64,000 nt of DNA, taken from NCBI RefSeq assembly GCF_002224225.1, contig NZ_NJGG01000001.1, positions 587,374 through 651,373 on the forward strand, written 5' to 3'. This DNA is from Polynucleobacter cosmopolitanus. Lineage in GTDB: Bacteria; Pseudomonadota; Gammaproteobacteria; Burkholderiales; Burkholderiaceae. Both the position numbers and the translations under genes were made by a program. Positions 15,158 to 24,200 of the stretch are shown here, piece by piece. Below the pieces are notes generated by a model. That model worked only from the letters and a program-made list of their open reading frames with translations. It searched no databases and was not told the DNA's origin. Numbering within the stretch: the first letter of the stretch is position 1; each line of letters opens with the position of its first letter.

Positions 15158-15934
15158 ATGAGTGATGAAATGATTTTGACGTCGGTAACCGATCGAGTGG
15201 CCTTGATCACGCTTAATCGACCTAAAGCGCTGAATGCTTTGAATGATCAATTGATGAACGAATTGGGCGCCGCTCTTTTAAAGTTTGACGCAGATGATCA
15301 AATTTCTTGCATGGTCATCACTGGCAGTGAAAAAGCCTTTGCTGCTGGTGCAGACATTGGTGGCATGGCCAACTTTAGTTTCAATGATGTTTATCAAGGC
15401 GATTACATCACCAAGAATTGGGAAACTATTCGTCGCATTCGCAAGCCTGTGATTGCTGCTGTGTCTGGGTTTGCTTTGGGCGGTGGTTGTGAGTTAGCGA
15501 TGATGTGCGACTTTATTATTGCCGCCGATAACGCCAAGTTTGGTCAGCCTGAAATCAAATTGGGCATCCTGCCTGGAGCTGGTGGCACACAGCGTTTGCC
15601 TAAGGCAGTTTCAAAATCAAAAGCCATGGACATGTGTTTAACAGCCCGCATGATGGATGCGCAAGAAGCTGAAAGAGCTGGCTTGGTTTCAAGAGTTGTG
15701 CCAGCAGAGCGCTTGATGGAAGAGGCCATGGGCGCAGCAAAAACCATTGCAGAGATGTCTTTGCCGATTGTGATGATGGTGAAAGAAAGTATCAACGCAT
15801 CTTACGAGTCTTCTTTGAGTGAAGGCATTCGTTTTGAGCGTCGAATGTTTCATGCGGCCTTTGCCACAGAAGATCAAAAAGAAGGCATGAAAGCTTTTCT
15901 AGAGAAGCGACCTGCAAAATTCAAGCATCAATAA
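15158..15934 (+). CDS. Enoyl-CoA hydratase (crotonase family)
   Basis: A 258-residue crotonase-fold enzyme. The oxyanion-hole motifs [11 protein letters not shown] and [16 protein letters not shown] and the two catalytic glutamates (in GGGCELA and [19 protein letters not shown]) are all present, so hydration of trans-2-enoyl-CoA is the expected reaction (FadB/PaaF/Ech type). ATG 15158 is chosen over GTG 15155 because AAAGAGG at 15146-15152 is then better spaced. With fadD nearby it could serve fatty-acid or phenylacetyl-CoA-type oxidation; the exact substrate cannot be told. It follows mltA by 53 bp that contain a repeated ATTACTATT. Confidence 0.92.
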   Translation: MSDEMILTSVTDRVALITLNRPKALNALNDQLMNELGAALLKFDADDQISCMVITGSEKAFAAGADIGGMANFSFNDVYQGDYITKNWETIRRIRKPVIAAVSGFALGGGCELAMMCDFIIAADNAKFGQPEIKLGILPGAGGTQRLPKAVSKSKAMDMCLTARMMDAQEAERAGLVSRVVPAERLMEEAMGAAKTIAEMSLPIVMMVKESINASYESSLSEGIRFERRMFHAAFATEDQKEGMKAFLEKRPAKFKHQ

Positions 15935-15971
15935 ATTTTCAGAATTTAATATTTTTTTAAAAAGACTTCTT

Positions 15972-16739
15972 TTGAAATCATTCAAGCAACTCGGATTTAT
16001 TTTCTTAGGAGTTTTTTTCTTAAGTTCCTGCGCCACCATTGATGTGGCTGAAAAGAATGTGCCGCCACCAGAAAATGTTGAAAAGTTTTCCAATTTGAAT
16101 GAGGGCGGTAAGTTGCCTAAGGCTTGGCAAATTTGGCGAGTCACTCCTCAGAAAAATAAAACCCAATACACCTTGAAAAATTATCAAGGCCGCACGGTTT
16201 TGCATGCCAGTGCAGACGTGGCTGCTTCTGGTTTAGTTTTACCGCTGAAACCACGGCCGGCTGCTCAACAAGTTTTATCGTGGGAATGGAAGGCCATGAA
16301 CTTGATTGCTGATGCAGATAATCAGGAGTCGAGCAAAGATGATGCACCTTTGAGAATCGTGGTGGCATTTGATGGCGATAAAACAAAATTACCTCTGAAA
16401 GATCAGATGATTTTTGAAATGGCAAAAATCATCAGTGGCCACGACATGCCTTATGCCAGCCTGATGTATGTGTGGTCCTCTGGGAGCCCACTAGAAACAG
16501 TCATTCCAAGCCCCAGAACATCCAGAATCAAGATGATTGTTGTCAACAGTGGCAGCGATCGTTTGGGTCAGTGGCAAAAGCATCAGCGAGATTTATCAAA
16601 AGACTATCAGAAGGCTTTCAATGAAATGCCTGGGAAAGTGATTGGTTTGGGTTTGCTGACTGATTCAGATAACACCAAGAGCAAAGTCAATGCGATTTAC
16701 GGTGATATTGAATTAAAGAAAGTGGCAGCAAAAAAATAA
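15972..16739 (+). CDS. DUF3047-type lipoprotein
   Basis: A 255-residue protein starting at TTG 15972, with a lipoprotein signal (hydrophobic GFIFLGVFF and lipobox FLSSC, Cys20). The rest matches my recollection of the DUF3047 family: PKAWQIWRV, a middle segment LSWEWKAMNLIADAD, DDAPLRIVVAFDGD and VIGLGLLTDSDNT. The family resembles carbohydrate-binding beta sandwiches but has no assigned function. It is probably attached to the outer membrane. The Shine-Dalgarno is weak, so the start rests on the signal peptide. A weak hairpin with AAAGAC and GTCTTT arms lies at 16739-16770. Confidence 0.8.
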   Translation: MKSFKQLGFIFLGVFFLSSCATIDVAEKNVPPPENVEKFSNLNEGGKLPKAWQIWRVTPQKNKTQYTLKNYQGRTVLHASADVAASGLVLPLKPRPAAQQVLSWEWKAMNLIADADNQESSKDDAPLRIVVAFDGDKTKLPLKDQMIFEMAKIISGHDMPYASLMYVWSSGSPLETVIPSPRTSRIKMIVVNSGSDRLGQWQKHQRDLSKDYQKAFNEMPGKVIGLGLLTDSDNTKSKVNAIYGDIELKKVAAKK

Positions 16740-16799
16740 AGACCCAGGGTCGTTAGGCCTTGAGTCTTTGCATTGTTTCTTTGAAGCTCTTCAGTTTGA

Positions 16800-18008
16800 T
16801 TATTTGTTTGACTCTAAGTAACGCTCTACCAAACGAACCCAGTACGTGCTTCCCAGTGGCAATAATTGATCATTGAAGTCATAGCAAGGGTTGTGCAGTT
16901 GGCAAGGTCCAAGGCCATGACCTTGTGAGCGATGATCACCATCACCATTGCCGATGAACACGTAGCAACCCGGCTTTTCTTGAAGCATGAAGGCAAAATC
17001 TTCTGCGCCCATGGTTGGATCAATTCTTGAGTTAACGTGATGTTCGCCAACCAATTCTTTCATGACATCTACCGCAAACGCAGTTTCTTTTTCATGATTG
17101 ATGGTGGGTGGGTAATTTCTAGAGAAGGTCACTTCTGCTGAGCAGTCAAATGCTTGCGCCGTGGCGCTGGCAATTTGATGCAATCTTGATTCAATCAAAT
17201 CAAGCACTTCGTGCGTGAACGTTCTGACCGTGCCACCAATCCAAGCGCTGTCAGGAATGATGTTGCTGGCATCTCCAGCATGAAATTGGGTGATCGATAG
17301 AACAGCCGCATCAACCGGGCGTTTGTTGCGTGTGATGATGGCTTGAAGTGAGCCAATCATTTGACTGGCAGCAAACACTGGATCTGCGCTGTTATGAGGC
17401 AATGCAGCGTGACCGCCTTTACCTTTGACAGTGATCTGGAATTCATTGCTGGAAGCCATCATCGGACCCGGGGTCACGCCAAAGTCACCCACTGGAATAC
17501 CAGGCCAATTGTGCATACCAAACACGGCATCACAAGGGAATAAATCAAACAGGCCATCACGAATCATTTCTCTGGCACCGCCACCGCCTTCTTCAGCCGG
17601 TTGAAAAATGAAATAAACCGTGCCTTTGAATTCTCGGTGTTGCGCCAGATAGTGTGCAGCACCCAATAACATCGCCACGTGGCCATCATGACCGCAAGCG
17701 TGCATTTTTCCAGGGTGCTGGGAAGCGTGTTCAAAATGATTGTGTTCTTGGAGTGGTAATGCATCCATGTCGGCGCGCAAGCCAATGCTGCGACCTTTGC
17801 CTAAGGATCCTTCGATGATTCCGACAACACCAGTTTTACCTAAGCCACGATGAATCTTGATGCCCCAAGATTCTAATTGTTGAGCCACCACATCAGATGT
17901 GCGTTTTTCTTCAAAGCACAACTCAGGGTGTGCATGAATATCGCGGCGAATCGCTTGAATGACTTGGGCAGACTCTAGGATTTCTGGTAATAATTTCATG
18001 ATCTTCAT
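16800..18008 (-). CDS. M20 family metal-dependent amidohydrolase (HipO/IAA-amino acid hydrolase-like)
   Basis: A 402-residue M20D peptidase-type amidohydrolase. Metal-binding motifs are clear: HAHPELCFEE near the N-terminus, ACGHDGHVAMLLG, FQPAEEGGGGA with the catalytic Glu pair, and GAEDFAFM late in the protein; the dimerisation insert contains KGKGGHAALPHNSADP. The family hydrolyses N-acyl amino acids such as hippurate and acetyl-amino acids, releasing the free acid. A role with aromatic conjugates is possible given the phenol island, but not shown. An alternative in-frame ATG at 17999 exists; neither has a good Shine-Dalgarno. Single gene, divergent from fadD. Confidence 0.92.
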   Translation of the reverse strand: MKIMKLLPEILESAQVIQAIRRDIHAHPELCFEEKRTSDVVAQQLESWGIKIHRGLGKTGVVGIIEGSLGKGRSIGLRADMDALPLQEHNHFEHASQHPGKMHACGHDGHVAMLLGAAHYLAQHREFKGTVYFIFQPAEEGGGGAREMIRDGLFDLFPCDAVFGMHNWPGIPVGDFGVTPGPMMASSNEFQITVKGKGGHAALPHNSADPVFAASQMIGSLQAIITRNKRPVDAAVLSITQFHAGDASNIIPDSAWIGGTVRTFTHEVLDLIESRLHQIASATAQAFDCSAEVTFSRNYPPTINHEKETAFAVDVMKELVGEHHVNSRIDPTMGAEDFAFMLQEKPGCYVFIGNGDGDHRSQGHGLGPCQLHNPCYDFNDQLLPLGSTYWVRLVERYLESNK

Positions 18009-18134
18009 TGATGAGTGACTTAACCCTAATCATAGCTCTTATATAGCAGGGATGCTAAATACCTCAGAATTACCCAAGTTTGGTACAGTGTTTCTGACGC
18101 AGTCAATCACACGTGATTTTTTAAAGGAAATCCC

Positions 18135-19814
18135 TTGAATCAAGACAAACCTTGGTTGAACAGTTATCCGGATGGGGTGCCACATCAAGTAGATGGGGCC
18201 CAATTTGAGTCATTGAATGATTTATTCGCTCAATCATTTGCTCAATATGGCTCAAGGTTTGCCTTTGATTGCATGGGCAAAAAAATCACTTACAAAGAAT
18301 TGGATGAATTGTCTTGGCAATTTGCCGCTTATTTACAGTCGCAAGGCTTGAAAAAAGGCGATCGCATTGCTTTGATGATGCCCAATTTGCTGCAGTATCC
18401 GATCGCTTTATTAGGATCTTTGAGGGCGGGTTGCGTGGTCGTGAACGTCAATCCAATGTATACCGCTCGTGAACTGGCTTATCAGTTGAATGATTCCGGC
18501 GCAGATGCCTTGGTGATTTTAGAAAACTTTGCGCATGTTTTCCAGGGCATTCAAGATCAGGTGTCGATCAAGCATGTGCTGGTCACCAATGTTGGTGAAC
18601 TGATGGGTCTTAAGGGACATTTGATCAACTGGATCATCAGGAATGTCAAAAAAGCGGTGCCAAGCTGGTCATTGAATGGCGTGAGTAGTTTTCAGGAAGC
18701 GCTGCAAAAAGGAAAAAATACCAGGTCTTTGTTTGTGCCAGTGTCTATGAAGAGTGATGACATTGCTTTCTTACAATATACCGGAGGCACAACGGGTGTT
18801 GCCAAAGGAGCTGTTTTATTGCACCGAAATATTTTGGCCAATATTGCGCAAATTGATGCTTGGCTTGAGCCGGGTATCAGAGGCTTGCGCATCGAGCAAA
18901 TGGTGTTTGTGTGTGCGTTGCCGATGTATCACATCTTTGCTTTGACGGCGTGTTGTTTGTTCGGAATCAAGGCCGGTGGCTTGAATATTTTGGTGACCAA
19001 TCCAAGAGATATTGCGGGCTTTGTGAAGTTATTGAAAGGCTTAAAAGAATTCCACGTATTTCCTGCAGTCAATACCTTGTTCAATGCCTTGATGAATCAT
19101 CCAAAATTTTCAAGCATTGATTTTTCGTCATTGTTGGTGAGTATTGGTGGTGGCATGGCCGTACAAAAGTCAGTGGCAGATCGTTGGCAACAATTAACCG
19201 GAAAACCAATTGCTGAAGGTTATGGGCTTTCTGAAACTTCACCGGTGGTTTGTTGTAATACACCATTGATTGATGGTTTTACAGGAACGATTGGTTTACC
19301 TTTGCCAGGGACTGATGTTTTGATTCTGGATAACGAGGAGCGCTCGGTCGCGCTCGGTGAGCCCGGAGAGATTTGTATCAAAGGCCCGCAGTTAATGTCT
19401 GGTTACTGGAATCGTGATGCTGAAACAAAGCAATCAATGACAGCGCAAGGTTTTTTTAAAACAGGCGATATTGCTTATATGACCACAGATGGTTACGTCA
19501 AAATCATTGATCGCAAAAAAGACACCATCGTGGTGTCAGGGTTCAATGTTTACCCCAATGAGATTGAAGAAGTCTTGACGATGATGCCCGAAGTCTTAGA
19601 GTGCGCAGCCGTCGGGGTGAAAGATGGTCCAGCTGGCGAAGCTGTGAAAGTGTTCATCGTCAAAAAAGATATTGGTTTGACTGAAAGTCAGGTGCTTGAG
19701 TATTGCAAAACACAATTAACCAATTACAAGCGACCAAAGTTCGTTGAATTTAGAACTGAATTACCAAAATCAACTGTTGGAAAGATTTTGCGCCGAGAAC
19801 TAAGAGACAACTAA
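18135..19814 (+). CDS. fadD: Long-chain fatty acid-CoA ligase
   Basis: A 559-residue adenylate-forming enzyme activating fatty acids to acyl-CoA through an acyl-AMP. The P-loop YTGGTTGVAKGA, the A5 motif GYGLSETSPVV, the A7 motif FFKTGDIAYM and the A10 segment LPKSTVGKILRREL with its catalytic Lys are all present. N-terminal and membrane-proximal segments resemble E. coli FadD. The start is TTG 18135, with AAAGGAAA just before it. It converges on bioD. The stop codon lies inside an 11-bp tandem repeat. Confidence 0.93.
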   Translation: MNQDKPWLNSYPDGVPHQVDGAQFESLNDLFAQSFAQYGSRFAFDCMGKKITYKELDELSWQFAAYLQSQGLKKGDRIALMMPNLLQYPIALLGSLRAGCVVVNVNPMYTARELAYQLNDSGADALVILENFAHVFQGIQDQVSIKHVLVTNVGELMGLKGHLINWIIRNVKKAVPSWSLNGVSSFQEALQKGKNTRSLFVPVSMKSDDIAFLQYTGGTTGVAKGAVLLHRNILANIAQIDAWLEPGIRGLRIEQMVFVCALPMYHIFALTACCLFGIKAGGLNILVTNPRDIAGFVKLLKGLKEFHVFPAVNTLFNALMNHPKFSSIDFSSLLVSIGGGMAVQKSVADRWQQLTGKPIAEGYGLSETSPVVCCNTPLIDGFTGTIGLPLPGTDVLILDNEERSVALGEPGEICIKGPQLMSGYWNRDAETKQSMTAQGFFKTGDIAYMTTDGYVKIIDRKKDTIVVSGFNVYPNEIEEVLTMMPEVLECAAVGVKDGPAGEAVKVFIVKKDIGLTESQVLEYCKTQLTNYKRPKFVEFRTELPKSTVGKILRRELRDN

Positions 19815-19829
19815 GAGACAACTAAGAGA
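19800..19829 (+). repeat. 11-bp tandem repeat across the fadD stop codon
   Basis: CTAAGAGACAA occurs at 19800-19810 and 19811-19821, and a partial third copy CTAAGAGA at 19822-19829. The fadD stop TAA (19812-19814) lies within the second copy. The period is not a multiple of three. Confidence 0.8.
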
Positions 19830-19877
19830 TTTCTTCTGGATACGTAAGCGTAAGAAAAGTTTTTTGTATTTTTTACT

Positions 19878-20606
19878 TTATATCTTTAAATAGCTGGCAG
19901 CTTTTTCCATGGCGCTGATGTTGTACGGCACTTGGGCGAACTCTTTGGATAGCTCTGGAATAACTCCCATCAGTGGCGCTGGTATCAGGTGTTCGAGTGT
20001 CGCAATGTTCTCTTGAAGCAGCGTCATGGGTCCTACAGTGTTAGCCACCCATCCAGCCAAGCGCAAACCTCTTGCCTGAATCGCTTCTACGGTGAGCAAG
20101 GCATGATTGATACAACCCAATCTCATGCCAACCACGAGGACGATGGGTAGACCAATATCTTGGGCAAAGTCAGCGCTTGTTTTGTCATCATGAAACGGCA
20201 CTTTGAAACCACCTACCCCTTCAACCACGATCGCATCTGATTTATCTCGAATTGCGTTGAAGGCATTGAGCATCACTGAATAATCGAGATGTATGCCAGA
20301 CGCTTTTGCAACCAAATGAGGAGCTGCTGGGGTTGCGAGTTGATATGGGCAAATATCCAAATTATCTTCTCGTGCTTTGTAAGTCATGACTCTGGATAGT
20401 GCCAAGATATCTTCATTGCACATTTTTCCAGCAATCAAATCCATGCCAGCAACCACGGGTTTAAAAGCGGCAACCATAGCGTGTTGTTTTTTTAAGTGGG
20501 TGATCAAAGCACCAGAAATTAATGTCTTACCAACTTCTGTGTCCGTACCGGTCACGAAAAAACCAGCTTTGCTAAGTTCGCCAGGATTATTAGATTTAAA
20601 GACCAT
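19878..20606 (-). CDS. bioD: Dethiobiotin synthetase
   Basis: A 242-residue ATP-dependent enzyme closing the ureido ring of dethiobiotin from diaminopelargonate and CO2. The P-loop is GTDTEVGKT near the N-terminus; FKPVVAGMD, the VEGVGGFKVPF segment and LVVGMRLGCINHALLT are typical. Start ATG 20606 has GGAG seven bases upstream inside the end of bioF; the TTG at 20612 would abut it. The start overlaps bioF by 11 bases, so translation is coupled. Last gene of the tctC-bioA-bioF-bioD run. Confidence 0.95.
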   Translation of the reverse strand: MVFKSNNPGELSKAGFFVTGTDTEVGKTLISGALITHLKKQHAMVAAFKPVVAGMDLIAGKMCNEDILALSRVMTYKAREDNLDICPYQLATPAAPHLVAKASGIHLDYSVMLNAFNAIRDKSDAIVVEGVGGFKVPFHDDKTSADFAQDIGLPIVLVVGMRLGCINHALLTVEAIQARGLRLAGWVANTVGPMTLLQENIATLEHLIPAPLMGVIPELSKEFAQVPYNISAMEKAASYLKI

Positions 20607-21816
20607 CTTCAATCTCCATCAGCGCATGAATTAATTGATCAATCTGTTCTGTCGTGTGATTTGCTGAGAATGTGATGCGCAATCTAGCGGTATTGGCTGG
20701 CACAGTTGGCGGTCTGATCGCGGGTACCCAGATATTCTTTTTGTAAAGTTGTTGAGCCACTTGCAAGGCGTCTTCGGTTCTGCCAATCATGATTGGTTGA
20801 ATCGCTGTATCGGATGGCATCAACCCCCATTTTTTTAGGCGCAGTGTTTTTTTCCAATACTGAATATTGTGATTCAGCGATGTTCGATAAGAATCATCAG
20901 AGATCAGTTCTAAGCTTTTGAGTAAGCCGTGAGCAATCGCAGGTGGAGATGCGGTGGTGTAAATGTAAGGGCGACCTTTTTGCAAGATCCACTCCACCAA
21001 TGTTTTATGCCCTGCAACAAACGCGCCGCTGATGCCAGCTGCTTTACCCAATGTGCCGATATAAATGATTCTTGCAGCTGCTTCATTGGTGTTTTGAATA
21101 CCCGCATGTTCAAGGATGCCAAAACCGTGTTGACCAAGAACGCCAAAGCCATGAGCATCATCGACCAAAATAAGAGCATCGTACTGATGAGCTAGTTTGA
21201 GTAATGCGGTGACTTGTGCAAGATCACCATCCATGCTGAAGACGCCATCAGTGACAATCAATTTAAATTCATTGGTGTCTTTGGCTAATAATTGCTCAAG
21301 AGCTTGCAAGTCTTGGTGAGGAAATACTTGAACATTGGCTTGATTTTGTTTGCTGGCCAAACGAACGCCATCAATCAGTGATGCATGATTGAGTTCTTCA
21401 GAGTAGATGCTCATCACTTGATTGGATCCAAGGCTGCTAGTGATAGCGGTGATAGCTGCAAGATTGGCCATGTAGCCGGTGCTAAAAAACAATGCACGAA
21501 CTTCTGGAATGAACGAGGCTTGAGTTTTTGCCAAAGCTTTTTCTAGATCATCGTGCGGACGGTGGTGGCCGCTGATCATGTGTGATGCGCCACTGCCTGA
21601 TCCAAAGAGTAGCAGACCTTCAGAAATTGCTTTTGCTAACTCAGGGTGATTCGCTAAGCCCAGATAATCATTGCTGCAAAAAGTCAGCATGGCTTGACCA
21701 TCGATTGTCATGATGGGTGCGCTGGCACTGTCACAAATTTTCAGGGTTCTTTTGAGTGAGTGCTGCTCCAAGTCATCAAGTAAATGATTGAAGTGGTTGA
21801 TGTATCTGAGAGTCAT
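20596..21816 (-). CDS. bioF: 8-amino-7-oxononanoate synthase
   Basis: A 406-residue fold-type I PLP enzyme that condenses pimeloyl thioester with alanine. It has CSNDYLGLANHPELAKA, GSGSGASHMISGHH, VDDAHGFGVLGQHG and the PLP lysine in YIGTLGKAAGISGAFVAG. It is placed between bioA and bioD, 18 bases after bioA. Complete and typical in length. Confidence 0.96.
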   Translation of the reverse strand: MTLRYINHFNHLLDDLEQHSLKRTLKICDSASAPIMTIDGQAMLTFCSNDYLGLANHPELAKAISEGLLLFGSGSGASHMISGHHRPHDDLEKALAKTQASFIPEVRALFFSTGYMANLAAITAITSSLGSNQVMSIYSEELNHASLIDGVRLASKQNQANVQVFPHQDLQALEQLLAKDTNEFKLIVTDGVFSMDGDLAQVTALLKLAHQYDALILVDDAHGFGVLGQHGFGILEHAGIQNTNEAAARIIYIGTLGKAAGISGAFVAGHKTLVEWILQKGRPYIYTTASPPAIAHGLLKSLELISDDSYRTSLNHNIQYWKKTLRLKKWGLMPSDTAIQPIMIGRTEDALQVAQQLYKKNIWVPAIRPPTVPANTARLRITFSANHTTEQIDQLIHALMEIEDGL

Positions 21817-21834
21817 ACTTTACCTGTGGCGGTT

Positions 21835-23184
21835 CTAATGATTGCCACTCAAAGTGGCGTTCAAGCTTGCTTGAATGCCCTTTGATAAGTGAGTGATTTC
21901 ATCATCAACGATGATGTATGGCGGCATGATGTAAATCGTTGAGCCTATGGGGCGAACCAAGATGCCTTGATTTAAAGCGTGAACAAAAAATTCTTTTGAG
22001 AAATTCTCGCAGAGGTGCTCTGGTTTGATATCAAAAGCCAGAATCATGCCCGTCTGTCTAAAGTGGATGATGCGTGCATCTTCTTTTGCCCAAGTGAATG
22101 CATCGGATAACTTCTTGGCAAGAACCTTATTTTTTTCTAAGACATTTTCTTTTTCAAAAATATCCAATGTCGCTAAGGCCGCTCTACAAGCCAAAGGATT
22201 GCCTGTGTATGAGTGGGAGTGCAAAAATCCCTTGCGCGCGTCTTGGTGGTAGAACGCTTGATAAATCTCATCAGTCGTCATCACCAGCGAGAGGGGTAAA
22301 TAGCCACCGCTGATACCTTTGGACAAGGCTAAAAAGTCAGGCCAGATGCCGGCTTGTTCAACAGCAAAGAAAGTACCTGTTCTGCCACAACCCACAGCGA
22401 TTTCATCAGCGATCAAATGGATTTGATATTGATCACACAGTTTTCTGATGCCTTGAAGATAAGAAGGGTCATGCATGACCATGCCTGAGGCGCATTGAAC
22501 CAAAGGTTCAACAATCAATGCTGCTATTTTTTTTGATTGAGTTTTTAAGAGCGCTTCTAAATTCGTTAAAGCGCTGGTTGCGATGTCTTTGGCAGATTGA
22601 TTGCCTGTTGCAAGTCGAGCATCGGGGTTTGCAACAATGTGAGCTGGATGAGTCAATGGACCATACGTTTCTTTAAAGATCGCAATGTCCGTCACAGCCA
22701 AGGCACCCAGCGTTTCACCGTGATAACTATTTTTAAGGCAGATGAATTCTTTTTTATCTAGCAAGCCTTTGTTCTGCCAATAATGAAAGCTCATCTTCAA
22801 CGCCATCTCGATGGCAGATGCGCCATCAGATGCATAAAAGGTATGACCCAGTTGATGTTGCGTCAGTCTGCTTAGGCGCTCTGATAATTCCACCACAGGT
22901 TTGTGTGTGAAACCCGCTAACATCACGTGCTCTAAAGAATCGAGTTGATCTTTTAGTGCCTGATTGATCGATGGGTTGGCATGACCAAATAAATTGACCC
23001 ACCAAGAGCTGATAGCGTCCAAGTAGCGCTGACCATCATGGTCATACAACCAAGCTCCTTTGCCATGAGAGATCGCCACCAAAGGAAATTGCTCGTGGTG
23101 TTTCATTTGAGTGCAGGGGTGCCACACAGAGGCCAAGCTGCGCTCTACAAGATCTTGGGAGAGTGAAGAGGTTTTAGGATTCAT
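21835..23184 (-). CDS. bioA: Adenosylmethionine-8-amino-7-oxononanoate aminotransferase
   Basis: A 449-residue class III aminotransferase making 7,8-diaminopelargonate with S-adenosylmethionine as amino donor. Motifs: VWHPCTQMKHH (substrate site), SSWWVNLFGHANP, SDGASAIEMALKMSFHYW, NSYHGETLGALAVTD, LIADEIAVGCGRTG and the PLP lysine in ALSKGISGGYLPLS. The start ATG 23184 overlaps the stop of the upstream binding-protein gene as ATGA, which fixes the start and implies coupled translation. Confidence 0.96.
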   Translation of the reverse strand: MNPKTSSLSQDLVERSLASVWHPCTQMKHHEQFPLVAISHGKGAWLYDHDGQRYLDAISSWWVNLFGHANPSINQALKDQLDSLEHVMLAGFTHKPVVELSERLSRLTQHQLGHTFYASDGASAIEMALKMSFHYWQNKGLLDKKEFICLKNSYHGETLGALAVTDIAIFKETYGPLTHPAHIVANPDARLATGNQSAKDIATSALTNLEALLKTQSKKIAALIVEPLVQCASGMVMHDPSYLQGIRKLCDQYQIHLIADEIAVGCGRTGTFFAVEQAGIWPDFLALSKGISGGYLPLSLVMTTDEIYQAFYHQDARKGFLHSHSYTGNPLACRAALATLDIFEKENVLEKNKVLAKKLSDAFTWAKEDARIIHFRQTGMILAFDIKPEHLCENFSKEFFVHALNQGILVRPIGSTIYIMPPYIIVDDEITHLSKGIQASLNATLSGNH

Positions 23185-24161
23185 TCGGCTTTGATACCTG
23201 TGTCCTCGATCAACTTGGACCAACGTTTGGAGTCTTGCTGAATCAATTGGTTCAATGCTTCTGGCCCTTGAGGATTTGCTTCCAAGCCGATGGCTGAAAG
23301 TCGTTCTTTCACTTCAGGAAGATTCAGAATGCGTTTTGTCTCTTGCGCAATTTTTTGCACATCGGCTTTATTCATTCCTGCAGGCCCCATCAAAGAGAAC
23401 CAAGAGGTGACTTGAAAGTTTTTCAAGCCAGGTACGCCAGACTCACTCAAAGTTGGAATGTCTGGTGCGTGTATCGAGCGCTGCATGCTGGTGACCCCGA
23501 TGGCTTTTAAGTCGCCTGATCTAATCAAAGGCAATGCAGAAGCCAAATTATCAAAACTCATGTGAACTCGCCCACCCAATAAATCGGGCATCGCTTGAGC
23601 TCGTCCTTTGTATGGGATGTGTTTGATTTTTGTGTTCGTCAATTGTTGAAATAGTTCGCCCGATAAATGAATCGATGTTCCGATGCCGGAAGATGAATAG
23701 CTCAAATCATGAGGCTTTGATTTGGCCAAAGCAATCAAACTTTTGGCATCTGTTGCGGGAACTTGTTTATTCAATACCAAGACATTGGGGGTGCTGGCTA
23801 AAAAAGTGATCGACTCCAAATCTTTGCGAGGATCATAGTTAAGATTTTTATATAAAAAAGGATTGATGGTCAGAGTCCCAACGGTTCCAATCACCAGCGT
23901 ATGACCATTGGGCTGAGCTTTGGCCGTCAACTCCGTGCCAATGTTGCCTCCAGCTCCTGGTTTGTTTTCAACAATTACCTGATTATTAAGGTCTTTTTGC
24001 CAATGTTCAGCTAAAATTCTAGCCAAAATATCAGGTGCTCCACCTGGTGTAAAAGTGACAATGATTTTGACTGGCTCTGAGATGCGGTTTGGCCAAGGCT
24101 TTTCTGCATAAGAGGTAAAGGTCAGAATACTTAAAGAAATAAAAGTTACGAAATAACGCAT
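23181..24161 (-). CDS. TctC/Bug-type periplasmic binding protein upstream of bioA
   Basis: A 326-residue protein with a signal peptide (ISLSILTFTSYA, cleavage after residue 19 or so) and the Bug/TctC pattern: VKIIVTFTPGGAPDILARIL, NKPGAGGNIGTE, a conserved GTLTINP, SSGIGTSIHLSGELF, PYKGRAQAMPDLLGGRVHM. These bind carboxylates for tripartite tricarboxylate transporters or act as orphan receptors. No tctA or tctB is present here. The stop codon overlaps the bioA start, so it leads the biotin operon. Some family members bind C6-C9 dicarboxylates, which makes pimelate, a biotin precursor, a reasonable but unproven ligand. Confidence 0.9.
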   Translation of the reverse strand: MRYFVTFISLSILTFTSYAEKPWPNRISEPVKIIVTFTPGGAPDILARILAEHWQKDLNNQVIVENKPGAGGNIGTELTAKAQPNGHTLVIGTVGTLTINPFLYKNLNYDPRKDLESITFLASTPNVLVLNKQVPATDAKSLIALAKSKPHDLSYSSSGIGTSIHLSGELFQQLTNTKIKHIPYKGRAQAMPDLLGGRVHMSFDNLASALPLIRSGDLKAIGVTSMQRSIHAPDIPTLSESGVPGLKNFQVTSWFSLMGPAGMNKADVQKIAQETKRILNLPEVKERLSAIGLEANPQGPEALNQLIQQDSKRWSKLIEDTGIKAE

Positions 24162-24200
24162 ACCTCTATTTGAACACTTTGACCTGTATCATTGGCAATT

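Noticed and set aside
23185-23223. Earlier start for bioA
   Set aside because: The ATGA overlap with the upstream gene gives a better start that matches the family N-terminus.
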